A stretch of DNA of 43,788 bases from Bacteroidia bacterium (GTDB lineage Bacteria > Bacteroidota > Bacteroidia > Bacteroidales > Paludibacteraceae). Numbering within the stretch: position 1 is the first letter of the stretch; the number at the start of each line of letters is the position of its first letter. The stretch covers positions 1 to 43,788 of the forward strand of contig SAAL01000018.1 of the NCBI GenBank assembly GCA_009929445.1, read 5' to 3'. The position numbers were made by a program, and so were the translations under genes. Shown in pieces: positions 1-8,067 of the stretch. The notes beneath the pieces were generated by a model, which ran no database searches, was not told where the DNA came from, and worked only from the letters and a program-made list of their open reading frames with translations.

Positions 1-29
1 TCAGTCAATTAGACAAATTGTTTTTAAAC

Positions 30-37
30 TATTTTTG
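30..37 (+). promoter_or_regulatory. Putative -7 element upstream of the GH5 gene
   Basis: The octamer TATTTTTG fits the Bacteroidetes -7 consensus TAnnTTTG. No good TTTG -33 box lies 19-21 bases upstream. The implied leader to the start at 125 would be about 80 bases. A single octamer like this is common by chance in AT-rich DNA, so the call is tentative. Confidence 0.35.
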
Positions 38-124
38 TTAAAAATCAAACGTAAACTATCTTACTTTTTAATTAGGACACTTTGCGGATAATCATATAAT
101 ATAACCTTATAAAAAAATCACTCC

Positions 125-1168
125 ATGAAAACATCAAAACAAATTCATTTAAACAAATTCACCGAAAAAATTAAGTCTCCAAACGGGGAACTCAAGGGGC
201 TTTTTATTGGCCTTTTGTTTTCATTTTTTATGACAGCCTGTTCGGCGGCTCACAAAGCGCCCGAAAACTCGCCTGTAGCCCTGAATGGTGCATTACAGGT
301 GAAGGGAATTCAGCTCTGCAACGACAAAGGCGAAGCGCTTATGCTTCGTGGCGTAAGTTTTGGCTGGCACAATTTCTGGCCACGCTTTTACAACGAAGAT
401 GCTGTAAGATGGCTGGCTACCGACTGGAAATGCAATGTAGTGCGCGCTGCCATGGGCGTGGGTCCCGACGATTCGTACCTGCAAAATCCTGAGTTTGGTA
501 TCGAAAGCGTTACACGCGTGGTGGATGGCGCCATCAAACAGGGAATTTATGTGATAATAGACTTCCATAGTCATAAAATTCATACCGAAGAAGCCAAAAA
601 GTTCTTCACCCTTATGGCTGAAAAATATGGTAAATATCCAAATGTGATATACGAAATTTTCAACGAGCCCGACTATTACACATGGCCCGAAGTAAAAGCA
701 TATTCCGAAGAACTTATCAAAACCATTCGCGCCATCGACCCCGACAATATCATTCTCGTTGGTTCGCCGCACTGGGATCAGGATATTCATTTGGTAGCCG
801 AAGATCCGATTGCCGGACAAACAAATCTGATGTACACAATGCATTTTTATGCCGGAACACACAAACAATGGTTGCGCGACCGTACCGATGCGGCAATGGC
901 CAAAGGTATTCCGATATTTGTGTCGGAATGCGCAGGCATGGAAGCTACCGGCGATGGACCGCTCGATCCTGCCGAATGGAATGCTTTCCTCACCTGGATG
1001 GAAGACCGCAAAATAAGCTGGGTTGTATGGTCGCTGTCCGACAAAAACGAAACCTGCTCCATGCTGCTGCCGCGCGCCGAATCAACAGGAGGCTGGACTG
1101 ATGAACTTATAAAACCGTGGGGAAAAATTAGTAGGGAGGCCATTCGGAATGGTAATCTTAGAAAATAA
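125..1168 (+). CDS. GH5 family endoglucanase-type glycoside hydrolase, lipoprotein
   Basis: Predicted endo-beta-glucanase (cellulase-like) of glycoside hydrolase family 5, closest by eye to subfamily 2. A hydrophobic segment ends in a lipobox-like FMTAC (Cys39), so it is probably an exported lipoprotein, with an unusually long polar stretch of about 25 residues before the hydrophobic core. The fold signature runs from GVSFGWHNFW (77-86) through the acid/base motif IFNEP (Glu181), the MHFYAG strand (239-244) and the nucleophile strand FVSECAG (Glu268) to the late WSLSDKNE motif. The usual sequence at the nucleophile is TEWG or TEFG; here it is SECAG, so the catalytic Glu is kept but the next residue is unusual. 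It lies 70 bases before the acetylesterase gene on the same strand, which suggests a small polysaccharide-degradation operon. No susC/susD pair is visible, but the window starts here. Confidence 0.88.
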   Translation: MKTSKQIHLNKFTEKIKSPNGELKGLFIGLLFSFFMTACSAAHKAPENSPVALNGALQVKGIQLCNDKGEALMLRGVSFGWHNFWPRFYNEDAVRWLATDWKCNVVRAAMGVGPDDSYLQNPEFGIESVTRVVDGAIKQGIYVIIDFHSHKIHTEEAKKFFTLMAEKYGKYPNVIYEIFNEPDYYTWPEVKAYSEELIKTIRAIDPDNIILVGSPHWDQDIHLVAEDPIAGQTNLMYTMHFYAGTHKQWLRDRTDAAMAKGIPIFVSECAGMEATGDGPLDPAEWNAFLTWMEDRKISWVVWSLSDKNETCSMLLPRAESTGGWTDELIKPWGKISREAIRNGNLRK

Positions 1169-1238
1169 GCCGTTAAATTAAAAAAATATTCTTCATCCGT
1201 TTTGAAAAAAAATCTGTTAAACAACAAAACATACATCA

Positions 1239-2663
1239 ATGAGAAATAAATTATTAGTATTGTTAATTCTTTGTTTCGTTGCCGATTCGGCTATCGCTAA
1301 AGTAACTTTACCCGATATCCTGAGCGACAATATGGTGTTGCAGCAAAACACCAGTGTGAAACTTTGGGGAAAAGCCAGTCCAAACAGTATGGTGAAGATT
1401 CAGCCATCGTGGATGAAAATGACTACAACCGTAAAAACAGACAAAAAAGGTAACTGGATAACCAGTATTCAAACACCACAAGCAACTTTTACGCCTCAGA
1501 CACTCACTTTCTCTGATGGAGAAGTGCTCACGCTGAAAAATATTCTGATTGGCGAGGTATGGCTGGCATCGGGTCAGAGCAACATGGAAATGCCCCTGAA
1601 CGGATTCTGGAACTGCCCCATTCAGGGTGCAAACGAAACCATTGCATTTTCGGGACAAAACAAAGGAATCCGATTTGCAACTGCTCCCAAAACGGCTGCT
1701 TACGAACCGCAGGAAACTGTAAAAGGAAAATGGATGGAAAGCAACCCCGAAAACACTCCCTGGTTTAGTGCAACGGCATATCATTTTGCACAAACGATAT
1801 ACAAGACGCTGAATGTTCCGGTTGGAATTATTGTATGCAGCTGGGGTGGTTCGAGGGTTGAAAGCTGGACAAACCGGGAAATTCTTGAAACTTACGCCGA
1901 CATCGATTTATCGAAAAAAGGTATTGAAGCAGTGGAAGAATGGAAACGTCCGCTGGTGATGTACAACGGTATGTTGAAACCACTCACCAACTTCACCATT
2001 AAAGGATTTATCTGGTATCAGGGCGAGTCCAACGTGGGTAAACACGAAGATTATCCCGTTCGTTTTGCAAAAATGGTTGAACTTTGGAGAAAAGACCGGG
2101 GACTGGGAAATCTGCCTTTTTACTATGCAGATATTGCTCCCTGGATCTATGGCGACGGCGAATCCGGAATTTCGGGCGCACTGCTGCGCGAAGCACAGTT
2201 CAAGTCTCAATTCATCATTCCAAACAGCGGCATGATTTCGACCAACGACCTGGTGGAGGAATACGAAAAAACCAACATACACCCGAAAAATAAAATCGAT
2301 GTGGGAAAACGACTGGCTTATCTGGCATTAAATCAGACTTATAATTTCAAAGGTATCGCTGCACACGGACCTGAATACAAATCAATGGAGGTAAAAGACG
2401 GTAGGATCATTTTATCATTCAACTACGCTCAGGATGGATTCAACCGCGAAAACGACATTCGTGGATTTGAAATTTGCGGCAGCGACAAGGTATTTTTACC
2501 TGCAGAAGCCAGGCTTGACAACAATAATCTGAAAATCATACTTTCCAACGGGCAGATACCCGAGCCGGTTGCTGCCCGGTATGGCTTCAGGAATTTTCTG
2601 CCCGGAAATCTGGCCAACACCCGCGAACTGCCTGTTGTACCGTTCAGAACAGATAATTTTTAA
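1239..2663 (+). CDS. Sialate O-acetylesterase-type SGNH esterase
   Basis: Predicted carbohydrate O-acetylesterase of the SASA (sialate 9-O-acetylesterase) family, which removes acetyl groups from sialic acids or, in many Bacteroidetes, from acetylated plant glycans. A signal peptide (about 1-20, ending SAIA) indicates export. The catalytic serine is in GQSNME (Ser114), the block WYQGESN at 259-265 is the family hallmark, and IHP (His348) supplies the catalytic histidine. The N-terminal beta-rich part (about 22-100) matches the family's accessory domain. At 474 residues it is full length. The downstream partner of the GH5 gene, it probably deacetylates the same polymer; the sialate specificity in the family name should not be taken literally. 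A strong terminator follows at 2722-2761. Confidence 0.88.
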   Translation: MRNKLLVLLILCFVADSAIAKVTLPDILSDNMVLQQNTSVKLWGKASPNSMVKIQPSWMKMTTTVKTDKKGNWITSIQTPQATFTPQTLTFSDGEVLTLKNILIGEVWLASGQSNMEMPLNGFWNCPIQGANETIAFSGQNKGIRFATAPKTAAYEPQETVKGKWMESNPENTPWFSATAYHFAQTIYKTLNVPVGIIVCSWGGSRVESWTNREILETYADIDLSKKGIEAVEEWKRPLVMYNGMLKPLTNFTIKGFIWYQGESNVGKHEDYPVRFAKMVELWRKDRGLGNLPFYYADIAPWIYGDGESGISGALLREAQFKSQFIIPNSGMISTNDLVEEYEKTNIHPKNKIDVGKRLAYLALNQTYNFKGIAAHGPEYKSMEVKDGRIILSFNYAQDGFNRENDIRGFEICGSDKVFLPAEARLDNNNLKIILSNGQIPEPVAARYGFRNFLPGNLANTRELPVVPFRTDNF

Positions 2664-2721
2664 ATCATCAAAAAATAAATTGATATTGCATTGCTTTTCG
2701 TGTTAATTTTAGATTGGTTGG

Positions 2722-2761
2722 GGAGAAAACGTTAATAATAAAGCGTTTTCTCCTTTTTTTT
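2722..2761 (+). terminator. Intrinsic terminator after the esterase gene
   Basis: A perfect 10-bp stem GGAGAAAACG / CGTTTTCTCC (2722-2731 and 2744-2753) with a 12-base loop is followed by eight T. It lies 58 bases after the esterase stop and ends the GH5-esterase unit. Confidence 0.85.
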
Positions 2762-2860
2762 GTATTCTAATTGTCGATGGTTCATATATTACAATACTTC
2801 TAATCAAAAAAGTTGTACGTAATTCGAATTTGAATCCACTTAATGCATTATTCTTTTTTA

Positions 2861-2899
2861 AAAAACAACACAGCCAATATTTTGTGTTCTGGCTGTGTT
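2861..2899 (-). terminator. Intrinsic terminator of the DEAD-box helicase gene
   Basis: The 9-bp inverted repeat AACACAGCC / GGCTGTGTT (2867-2875 and 2891-2899) lies 35 bases beyond the helicase stop. On the minus strand it is followed by GTTTTTT. The plus strand also has a T run shortly after it, so it may act in both directions. Confidence 0.75.
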
Positions 2900-2933
2900 T
2901 ATGTTTTTTAAAAGAAAAAGTATGACTGATGTT

Positions 2934-4748
2934 TTATCTTCTTCTGTTTCTCCAGGGTTTATCACTTTCAGAACCGGCTGAATAGGCAGTTTCTCTCTTT
3001 CTCGATGAATTATGTTTTCCGCCTTCATATTTCCGTTCGTTTCTGAAGGAATTACGTTTTTCACCTGATCGCTTATCCCGCGGATTATCTTTTTTGTCTT
3101 CATCATTTGAAAAACTGCGGCTACCTTTTGCTACCGATACATTTAAATCCTGTGTCTGTTCAAAAGCTGATAAAACCCTGTCTTTCTGATCTTCAAACAC
3201 ATCAAAGAACGTAAATTTGTTGGTAATTTCTATCCCGCCGATGTTGATGGATTTATCATCGGTAATATCGTTGATGATACCCAGAATTCTTCGCGGATTC
3301 ATTCCTTCTTTGGTTCCAAGATTAATCTTCAACCTTACGCGGTTACCCGATTTATTACGCCGGTTTCCGTTTTCCTTACCATTGTTCTGTTCCGTTTTGC
3401 CATCTCTTTCACGTGGTGCATGTTCGGGGATATTGAGATCGGGAGCGTTTTTATAATAATCTAGGAAACGGTTGAACTCCAGCGAAACAAATCGTTTCAG
3501 CAATTCCTCTTTCGAAAGGTATTCCAGCTGATTCATTATCTGAGCCATGTAGGGATCTATCTGTTCCTCATTTACATCCACGTTTTGCATTTTATCTATC
3601 TGGTAGAAAAGTTGCTTTTTACACACTTCCAGCCCGTTCGGGATCTGGCGTTGTTCGAATTTCCGTTTCAGCATCCGCTCAATATCCTTGATTTTGAATT
3701 TCTCTTTGGAGTGAATGATAGAAACAGAAATACCGGTTTTATTCGCTCGTCCGGTTCGGCCGCTGCGGTGAGTATAAATTTCCACATCGTCAGGCAGGTT
3801 GTAGTTGATTACGTGAGTCAGATCGCTCACATCGAGCCCACGTGCCGCTACATCGGTGGCTACCAGCAACTGCACATTGCGGATTCGGAATTTCTGCATC
3901 ACCGAGTCGCGCTGAGGCTGTGATAAATCTCCGTGAAGCGCATCGGCATTGTATCCATCGTGCATCAGTTTTTCGGCAACTTCCTTGGTTTCCTGACGGG
4001 TACGGCAAAATACTATTCCATAAATATCCGGATTCAAATCCACAATCCGTTTCAGCACCAGGTATCGCTGGCGAGCCTGTGATATGTAGTAAATATGTTC
4101 AACGTTTTCAGTGCCTGAATTGCGCACTCCGACAGTAATTTCCTGATAATCATGCATATATTGCTTTGCAATGCGCTGAATTTCAGCAGGCATGGTTGCA
4201 GAAAAGAGCAGTGTGCGTCTGTTTTCGGGAGTTTCTTTCAGAATGGTTTCGATATCATCCTTAAAACCCATGTTGAGCATCTCGTCGGCTTCATCGAAAA
4301 CCAGGAAATTGATGTTTCCGAGTTTAATTTTTCCCCGCTCAGTGAGGTCAATCAACCGTCCGGGTGTTGCCACAATAATCTGTGGTGTCCGGTCCAGTTC
4401 TTTGAGCTGTTTACGTATATCTTCACCGCCATACACCGGCACAATGTGTACATCAGTCATATTGGTGGCATATCCTTTCATATCGTTTGAAATCTGGATA
4501 CACAACTCGCGCGTGGGTGCAAGTACCAGCGCCTGCACCTCGCGGCGTTTTACATCAATCATGTTTAGTATCGGAAGTCCGAATGCAGCAGTTTTACCGG
4601 TTCCGGTTTGGGCAAGCGCCACTAAATCAGCTTGTTCCGTAAGCATAAACGGAATTACCTGTTCCTGTACAGGCATAGGTAGTTCATACCCCAGTTGTTC
4701 GACAGCCGAAAGTATTTCAGCTCTCAAATTGAGTTCTTTAAATGTCAT
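2934..4748 (-). CDS. DEAD-box ATP-dependent RNA helicase, DeaD/CsdA type
   Basis: Cytoplasmic RNA helicase that unwinds RNA using ATP; DeaD/CsdA-type enzymes act in cold adaptation, ribosome assembly and RNA decay. All core motifs are present: AQTGTGKT (46-53), PTRELC (78-83), ATPGR (127-131), DEAD (152-155), SAT (183-185), ARGLD (302-306) and HRSGRTGR (327-334). After a linker, residues about 470-535 form a DbpA/CsdA-type RNA-binding domain (VRLKINLGTKEGMNPRRILG begins it). A basic, low-complexity tail rich in Arg, Lys, Ser and Asn follows (about 540-604), typical of RNA-contacting extensions. The start at 4748 begins MTFKELNL, as in the family. A long, foldable leader precedes it (see the leader entry), which suggests post-transcriptional or temperature control. 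Confidence 0.95.
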   Translation of the reverse strand: MTFKELNLRAEILSAVEQLGYELPMPVQEQVIPFMLTEQADLVALAQTGTGKTAAFGLPILNMIDVKRREVQALVLAPTRELCIQISNDMKGYATNMTDVHIVPVYGGEDIRKQLKELDRTPQIIVATPGRLIDLTERGKIKLGNINFLVFDEADEMLNMGFKDDIETILKETPENRRTLLFSATMPAEIQRIAKQYMHDYQEITVGVRNSGTENVEHIYYISQARQRYLVLKRIVDLNPDIYGIVFCRTRQETKEVAEKLMHDGYNADALHGDLSQPQRDSVMQKFRIRNVQLLVATDVAARGLDVSDLTHVINYNLPDDVEIYTHRSGRTGRANKTGISVSIIHSKEKFKIKDIERMLKRKFEQRQIPNGLEVCKKQLFYQIDKMQNVDVNEEQIDPYMAQIMNQLEYLSKEELLKRFVSLEFNRFLDYYKNAPDLNIPEHAPRERDGKTEQNNGKENGNRRNKSGNRVRLKINLGTKEGMNPRRILGIINDITDDKSINIGGIEITNKFTFFDVFEDQKDRVLSAFEQTQDLNVSVAKGSRSFSNDEDKKDNPRDKRSGEKRNSFRNERKYEGGKHNSSRKRETAYSAGSESDKPWRNRRR

Positions 4749-4943
4749 TTATTGTTTTTTATTAGTACACGTTCTGAGCGGTAATCCGAAGCCCCGTGAA
4801 AGCAAAAATCAAACGCTTTCAGCTATTAGTAAGTATAATAAGAAAAGTTCCCGGGAGGGAAACGTGTACCTTGAAGATATCCAACTGTCTGATTGACAGC
4901 ACAATTCAGATTTTTACCCACAACGCATAAGTTGTTTTTAAAT
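4749..4943 (-). promoter_or_regulatory. Structured 5' leader of the DEAD-box helicase mRNA (candidate cis-regulatory RNA)
   Basis: If transcription starts just after the -7 box at 4950-4957, the helicase mRNA has a leader of about 195 bases. It contains a perfect 9-bp long-range pairing, AACGTGTAC (4861-4869) with GTACACGTT (4765-4773), which closes only about 16 bases upstream of the ATG. Inside lies a 7-bp hairpin TGAAAGC / GCTTTCA (4797-4803 and 4815-4821). A competing hairpin around GTTCCC and GGGAAAC (4848-4864) overlaps one strand of the closing helix. A further hairpin CTGTC-TGATT-GACAG is at 4885-4899. Long regulatory leaders are known for cold-shock helicase genes; the structure here is my inference from inverted repeats. 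Confidence 0.45.
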
Positions 4944-4949
4944 CGGGTG

Positions 4950-4957
4950 CAAAGATA
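4950..4957 (-). promoter_or_regulatory. Putative -7 element of the DEAD-box helicase promoter
   Basis: On the minus strand this reads TATCTTTG, a match to TAnnTTTG. No clear TTTG -33 box is present at the usual distance. It would place the start of transcription about 195 bases before the helicase ATG. Confidence 0.45.
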
Positions 4958-5074
4958 CAATAAAATGTCCGGATAATAACATTGATTTTTCATAAATTTA
5001 CAGCTACAATCTCATCATATACTGATTTTCACAAAAAACGACACAAAAGTCGTAAAAAATCAGGTACTATTTTC

Positions 5075-5105
5075 TTTCATTATATTAAAAAAAGGTGTAT
5101 TTTTG
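5075..5105 (+). promoter_or_regulatory. Promoter of the PPi-phosphofructokinase gene (-33/-7)
   Basis: TTTC at 5075-5078 and TATTTTTG at 5098-5105 are separated by 19 bases, a good Bacteroidetes -33/-7 pair. Transcription would begin near 5111. An ATG at 5109 or any start codon near 5103 would therefore be at or before the transcript start, so translation should begin at the ATG at 5166. Confidence 0.6.
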
Positions 5106-5165
5106 CATGGAATTTTTACAAAATTCAAACATTTGAATATCAAAACAATAAAAAATATTTCTATT

Positions 5166-6821
5166 ATGAAACCAATGACTAAGAGTCCTCTGCAGATTGC
5201 CCGTTCAAGCTATCAGCCCAAAGTACCGATTTCACTCACCGGAGACGTAGCAATCCATGAGGGCAAAGTAACACAATCAGTTGCAGATCAGGAAGATATA
5301 AAAAAACTGTTTCCAAATACCTACGGGATGCCTCTCATTGAATTTGTAAAAGGTGAAAAAAGTGATTATCCGCCTGTTAATGTGGGCGTTATTCTTTCGG
5401 GCGGACAGGCTCCCGGCGGACACAACGTAATTTGTGGCATTTTCGACGGCCTGAAAAAACTGAATCCCGAGAGCAAATTATACGGTTTTCTGGGTGGCCC
5501 CAGCGGTTTGGTTGATCATCAGTACACCGAACTGACTGCCGATGTTATTGCTGACTACCGCAATACGGGTGGTTTTGACATCATCGGATCGGGACGCACC
5601 AAGCTGGAAGAAGAATGGCAGTTTGAGAAAGGAAAGGAAATTTGCAAAGAACTGGATATCAAAGCGATAGTTATTATCGGCGGGGACGACTCAAACACCA
5701 ATGCCTGTGTACTGGCTGAATATTACAAACAACACGATGCAGGAATTCAGGTGATTGGTTGCCCAAAAACGATTGACGGTGATCTGAAAAACGAGATGAT
5801 CGAAACATCGTTTGGTTTTGATACGGCCTGTAAGGTTTATTCCGAACTGATTGGTAACATCCAGCGCGACGCCAGTTCAGCCAAAAAATACTGGCACTTT
5901 ATCCGTCTGATGGGTCGTTCGGCTTCACATATCACACTGGAATGTGCACTGCAAAGCCAACCCAACATTGCATTGATTTCTGAAGAAATTGAAGCGAAAA
6001 ACATGACGTTAAGAGACATTGTGGATTACATTGTAGATATAATCGTAATACGTGCAAAATCGGGTTTGAACTACGGCACCGTACTTATTCCCGAAGGATT
6101 GATCGAATTTATTCCTGCCATGAAAAAGCTTATTGCCGACCTGAACGACATGCTGGCCGATAACGACGATTTCAATGCGATGACCTCTGACGAAGAACGA
6201 CGTGAGTATGTAAAAGGAGTGCTTAATCCTGAGAGTACGGCTGTTTACCGGAGTTTACCGAAAGGAATAGCCCGTCAGCTCACCCTGGACCGTGATCCAC
6301 ACGGAAATGTGCAGGTTTCGCTCATTGAAACCGAAAAGCTGCTAATCGAAATGGTAGCTAAAAGACTGGCTCACCTGAAAGCCGAAGGAAAATACAAAGG
6401 AAAATTCTCTGCAATCAATCACTTCTTCGGATACGAAGGACGTTGCGCCATCCCATCCAATTTTGATGCAGATTATACCTATTCTCTCGGAGTGGTGGCT
6501 TCGGTGCTTATCAATGCTGGTAAAACCGGATACATGGCCTCGGTGCGAAACCTCACAGCTCCGGCATCTGAATGGATAGCAGGTGGAGTGCCTATCACCA
6601 TGATGATGAACATGGAGCGCCGTCATGGCAAAATGAAACCGGTTATTCAGAAAGCCCTGGTACGTCTGGATGGGGAACCTTTCAAATTCTTCGAAAAATA
6701 CCGTGATAAATGGTCGGACGAAACATCGGACTTCATCTATCCCGGTCCTATTCAGTATTTTGGCCCTTCTGAAGTTTGCGATCAGCCTACCCGAACCTTA
6801 CTGCTCGAAAAAGGAAAATAA
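5166..6821 (+). CDS. pfp: Diphosphate--fructose-6-phosphate 1-phosphotransferase (PPi-dependent PFK)
   Basis: Glycolytic/gluconeogenic enzyme that reversibly phosphorylates fructose 6-phosphate with pyrophosphate instead of ATP. The donor-site motif GGDDSN (172-177) carries the Asp that in this family replaces the Gly of ATP enzymes and excludes ATP. PKTIDGD (200-206) holds the Lys that contacts PPi and the catalytic Asp204. [11 protein letters not shown] (78-88) is the phosphate-binding loop, and MGRSASH follows in the sugar-site region. At 551 residues it matches the long (about 550-residue) PFP class common in Bacteroidetes and plants. I chose the ATG at 5166 because the promoter at 5075-5105 rules out the upstream in-frame codon. 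A terminator follows at 6872-6905, so the gene is monocistronic. Confidence 0.95.
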   Translation: MKPMTKSPLQIARSSYQPKVPISLTGDVAIHEGKVTQSVADQEDIKKLFPNTYGMPLIEFVKGEKSDYPPVNVGVILSGGQAPGGHNVICGIFDGLKKLNPESKLYGFLGGPSGLVDHQYTELTADVIADYRNTGGFDIIGSGRTKLEEEWQFEKGKEICKELDIKAIVIIGGDDSNTNACVLAEYYKQHDAGIQVIGCPKTIDGDLKNEMIETSFGFDTACKVYSELIGNIQRDASSAKKYWHFIRLMGRSASHITLECALQSQPNIALISEEIEAKNMTLRDIVDYIVDIIVIRAKSGLNYGTVLIPEGLIEFIPAMKKLIADLNDMLADNDDFNAMTSDEERREYVKGVLNPESTAVYRSLPKGIARQLTLDRDPHGNVQVSLIETEKLLIEMVAKRLAHLKAEGKYKGKFSAINHFFGYEGRCAIPSNFDADYTYSLGVVASVLINAGKTGYMASVRNLTAPASEWIAGGVPITMMMNMERRHGKMKPVIQKALVRLDGEPFKFFEKYRDKWSDETSDFIYPGPIQYFGPSEVCDQPTRTLLLEKGK

Positions 6822-6871
6822 TCATTATTACATTCAGCACAAGTTCTATTTAGTTTTTGAATTTTAATATC

Positions 6872-6905
6872 CTCCCGGTTACCATAAGTGATCGGGAGTT
6901 TTTTT
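6872..6905 (+). terminator. Intrinsic terminator after pfp
   Basis: An 8-bp stem with one G-T pair, CTCCCGGT / ATCGGGAG (6872-6879 and 6891-6898), is followed by seven T (6899-6905). It lies 50 bases after the pfp stop. Confidence 0.85.
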
Positions 6906-7141
6906 GGGATGAATCGTGTAAATAGTAAATGTAGAAACGTTGTCGATAATCCGTTTTTTTATCATTCCGCTTTCTACAGGAATCAGTATTTTAGGGAGAC
7001 ACATTTATTTAGTTACTGATAACTGAACAAAAGCAACATATTTAATTCAAAATTACATCGAATCAAATTACATGTTCTTAGTATGAAATTTGCTGATTAA
7101 TCAGGAATCATTTATCCTTCCGGTCAAAATCTTCAAATAAA
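6906..7141. other. Intergenic region before the exopolysaccharide export operon
   Basis: About 235 bases of AT-rich DNA without a credible gene. It contains the inverted repeat TGTAGAAA / TTTCTACA (6930-6937 and 6971-6978, 33-base loop) and a perfect 12-bp palindrome CTGATTAATCAG (7093-7104) that lies about 40 bases upstream of the operon's -33 box. The palindrome could be an operator, but palindromes of this size also occur by chance. Confidence 0.4.
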
Positions 7142-7172
7142 TTTGTTTTTTTTTTGTAGATACTTATTTTTG
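7142..7172 (+). promoter_or_regulatory. Promoter of the exopolysaccharide export operon (-33/-7)
   Basis: TTTG at 7142-7145 and TATTTTTG at 7165-7172 are 19 bases apart. A second overlapping pair, TTTG at 7153-7156 and TAACTTTG at 7175-7182, is 18 bases apart. Either gives a transcript starting near 7180-7190, so the first gene must start at the ATG at 7212 rather than at 7143. Confidence 0.6.
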
Positions 7173-7211
7173 AATAACTTTGTGATAAAAATTGAAAAAC
7201 GTTTAACCAAG

Positions 7212-8048
7212 ATGTATAAACAAGTTTTACGCAGCAAACTTCTATACGTTTTTACGTTGATGTTAGTTGCAGGAATATTAAGTTCTTGTATCACAGCCCG
7301 TAAGGTAAACTACCTGCAAAAGCCCTCAGGCGCTATACCTGCCTACAAAGGCGATATCGGATACGAAGAATACAATATTTCCGGTGCTGATAAACTCTAT
7401 ATCAGAGTATATTCACCCGATAAAGATATTAATACGATTTTCAACGGAAGCAGCAGTCAGATGATGATGGGCGGCACAATGCAATCCGGCTCGGATTACA
7501 CCGACTTGTACACTTATCAGGTGAAAAATAACGGGGCTATAAACCTTCCTTTGGTAGGTGATGTGTTTCTGGCCGGACAAACCATTCGCGAAGCTAAGAA
7601 AACAGTGGAAAACGCCATAAAAACCACCATGAAAGACGACTGTTCGGTGGATGTACGGATTGTGGGAAGATATTTCAGCGTGATTGGAAGCAGAATAAAC
7701 GGGAAATACCCCATCATGCGCGAGAAAATGAATATCTTTCAGGCCATGGCCATGGCAGGCGATATCGGTACTTTCGGCGACAGAAGCAAAATCAAGGTGT
7801 TGCGCGAAACGCCCAACGGACCGCAGATAAAAGTGTTCGACATTCGTAGCAAGGATATAATAAATTCAGAGTTTTACTACATCCAGCCTAACGATGTTAT
7901 TTATATTCAGGATGTTAAATCTCAGTTTTTCTCAGTAACATCTTTCGGCTCGGCATTATCTACACTCTTTTCCACATTTTCATTCGGAATGTTGATCTAT
8001 TACCTGGCAGTACCCGAAAAACCAGCTCCCGTAACTACTTCCAACTGA
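7212..8048 (+). CDS. Polysaccharide export (OPX/Wza-type) lipoprotein, first copy
   Basis: Outer-membrane polysaccharide export protein of the Wza/OPX family, which forms or gates the channel for capsule or exopolysaccharide. From the ATG at 7212 the protein has 278 residues with a lipoprotein signal ending in LSSC (Cys26). The Poly_export domain begins around YEEYNISGADKLYIRVYSPD and contains INLPLVGDVFLAGQTIREA. A following SLBB-like segment (YFSVIGSRINGKYPI) ends with YIQPNDVIYIQ, the usual end of the second ligand-binding repeat. A C-terminal hydrophobic stretch (FSTFSFGMLIYYLAV) may be membrane-associated. It is a diverged paralogue of the next gene, 19 bases downstream. Confidence 0.88.
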   Translation: MYKQVLRSKLLYVFTLMLVAGILSSCITARKVNYLQKPSGAIPAYKGDIGYEEYNISGADKLYIRVYSPDKDINTIFNGSSSQMMMGGTMQSGSDYTDLYTYQVKNNGAINLPLVGDVFLAGQTIREAKKTVENAIKTTMKDDCSVDVRIVGRYFSVIGSRINGKYPIMREKMNIFQAMAMAGDIGTFGDRSKIKVLRETPNGPQIKVFDIRSKDIINSEFYYIQPNDVIYIQDVKSQFFSVTSFGSALSTLFSTFSFGMLIYYLAVPEKPAPVTTSN

Positions 8049-8067
8049 AATTAAACTGGTATAAGAT

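Noticed and set aside
4192-4896. A 234-codon open frame opposite the helicase gene
   Set aside because: It lies antisense to conserved helicase motifs, has no recognisable domain and its end falls in the leader region; it is a shadow of the helicase reading frame.
5103-5165. N-terminal extension of the phosphofructokinase (in-frame codon at 5103)
   Set aside because: The codon overlaps the -7 box at 5098-5105, before the likely transcript start. The protein from 5166 already has the family length.
7093-7104. 12-bp palindrome CTGATTAATCAG as an operator of the export operon
   Set aside because: Several palindromes of this size are expected by chance in a window of this length, and no regulator gene is adjacent. 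Kept only as a note in the intergenic entry.
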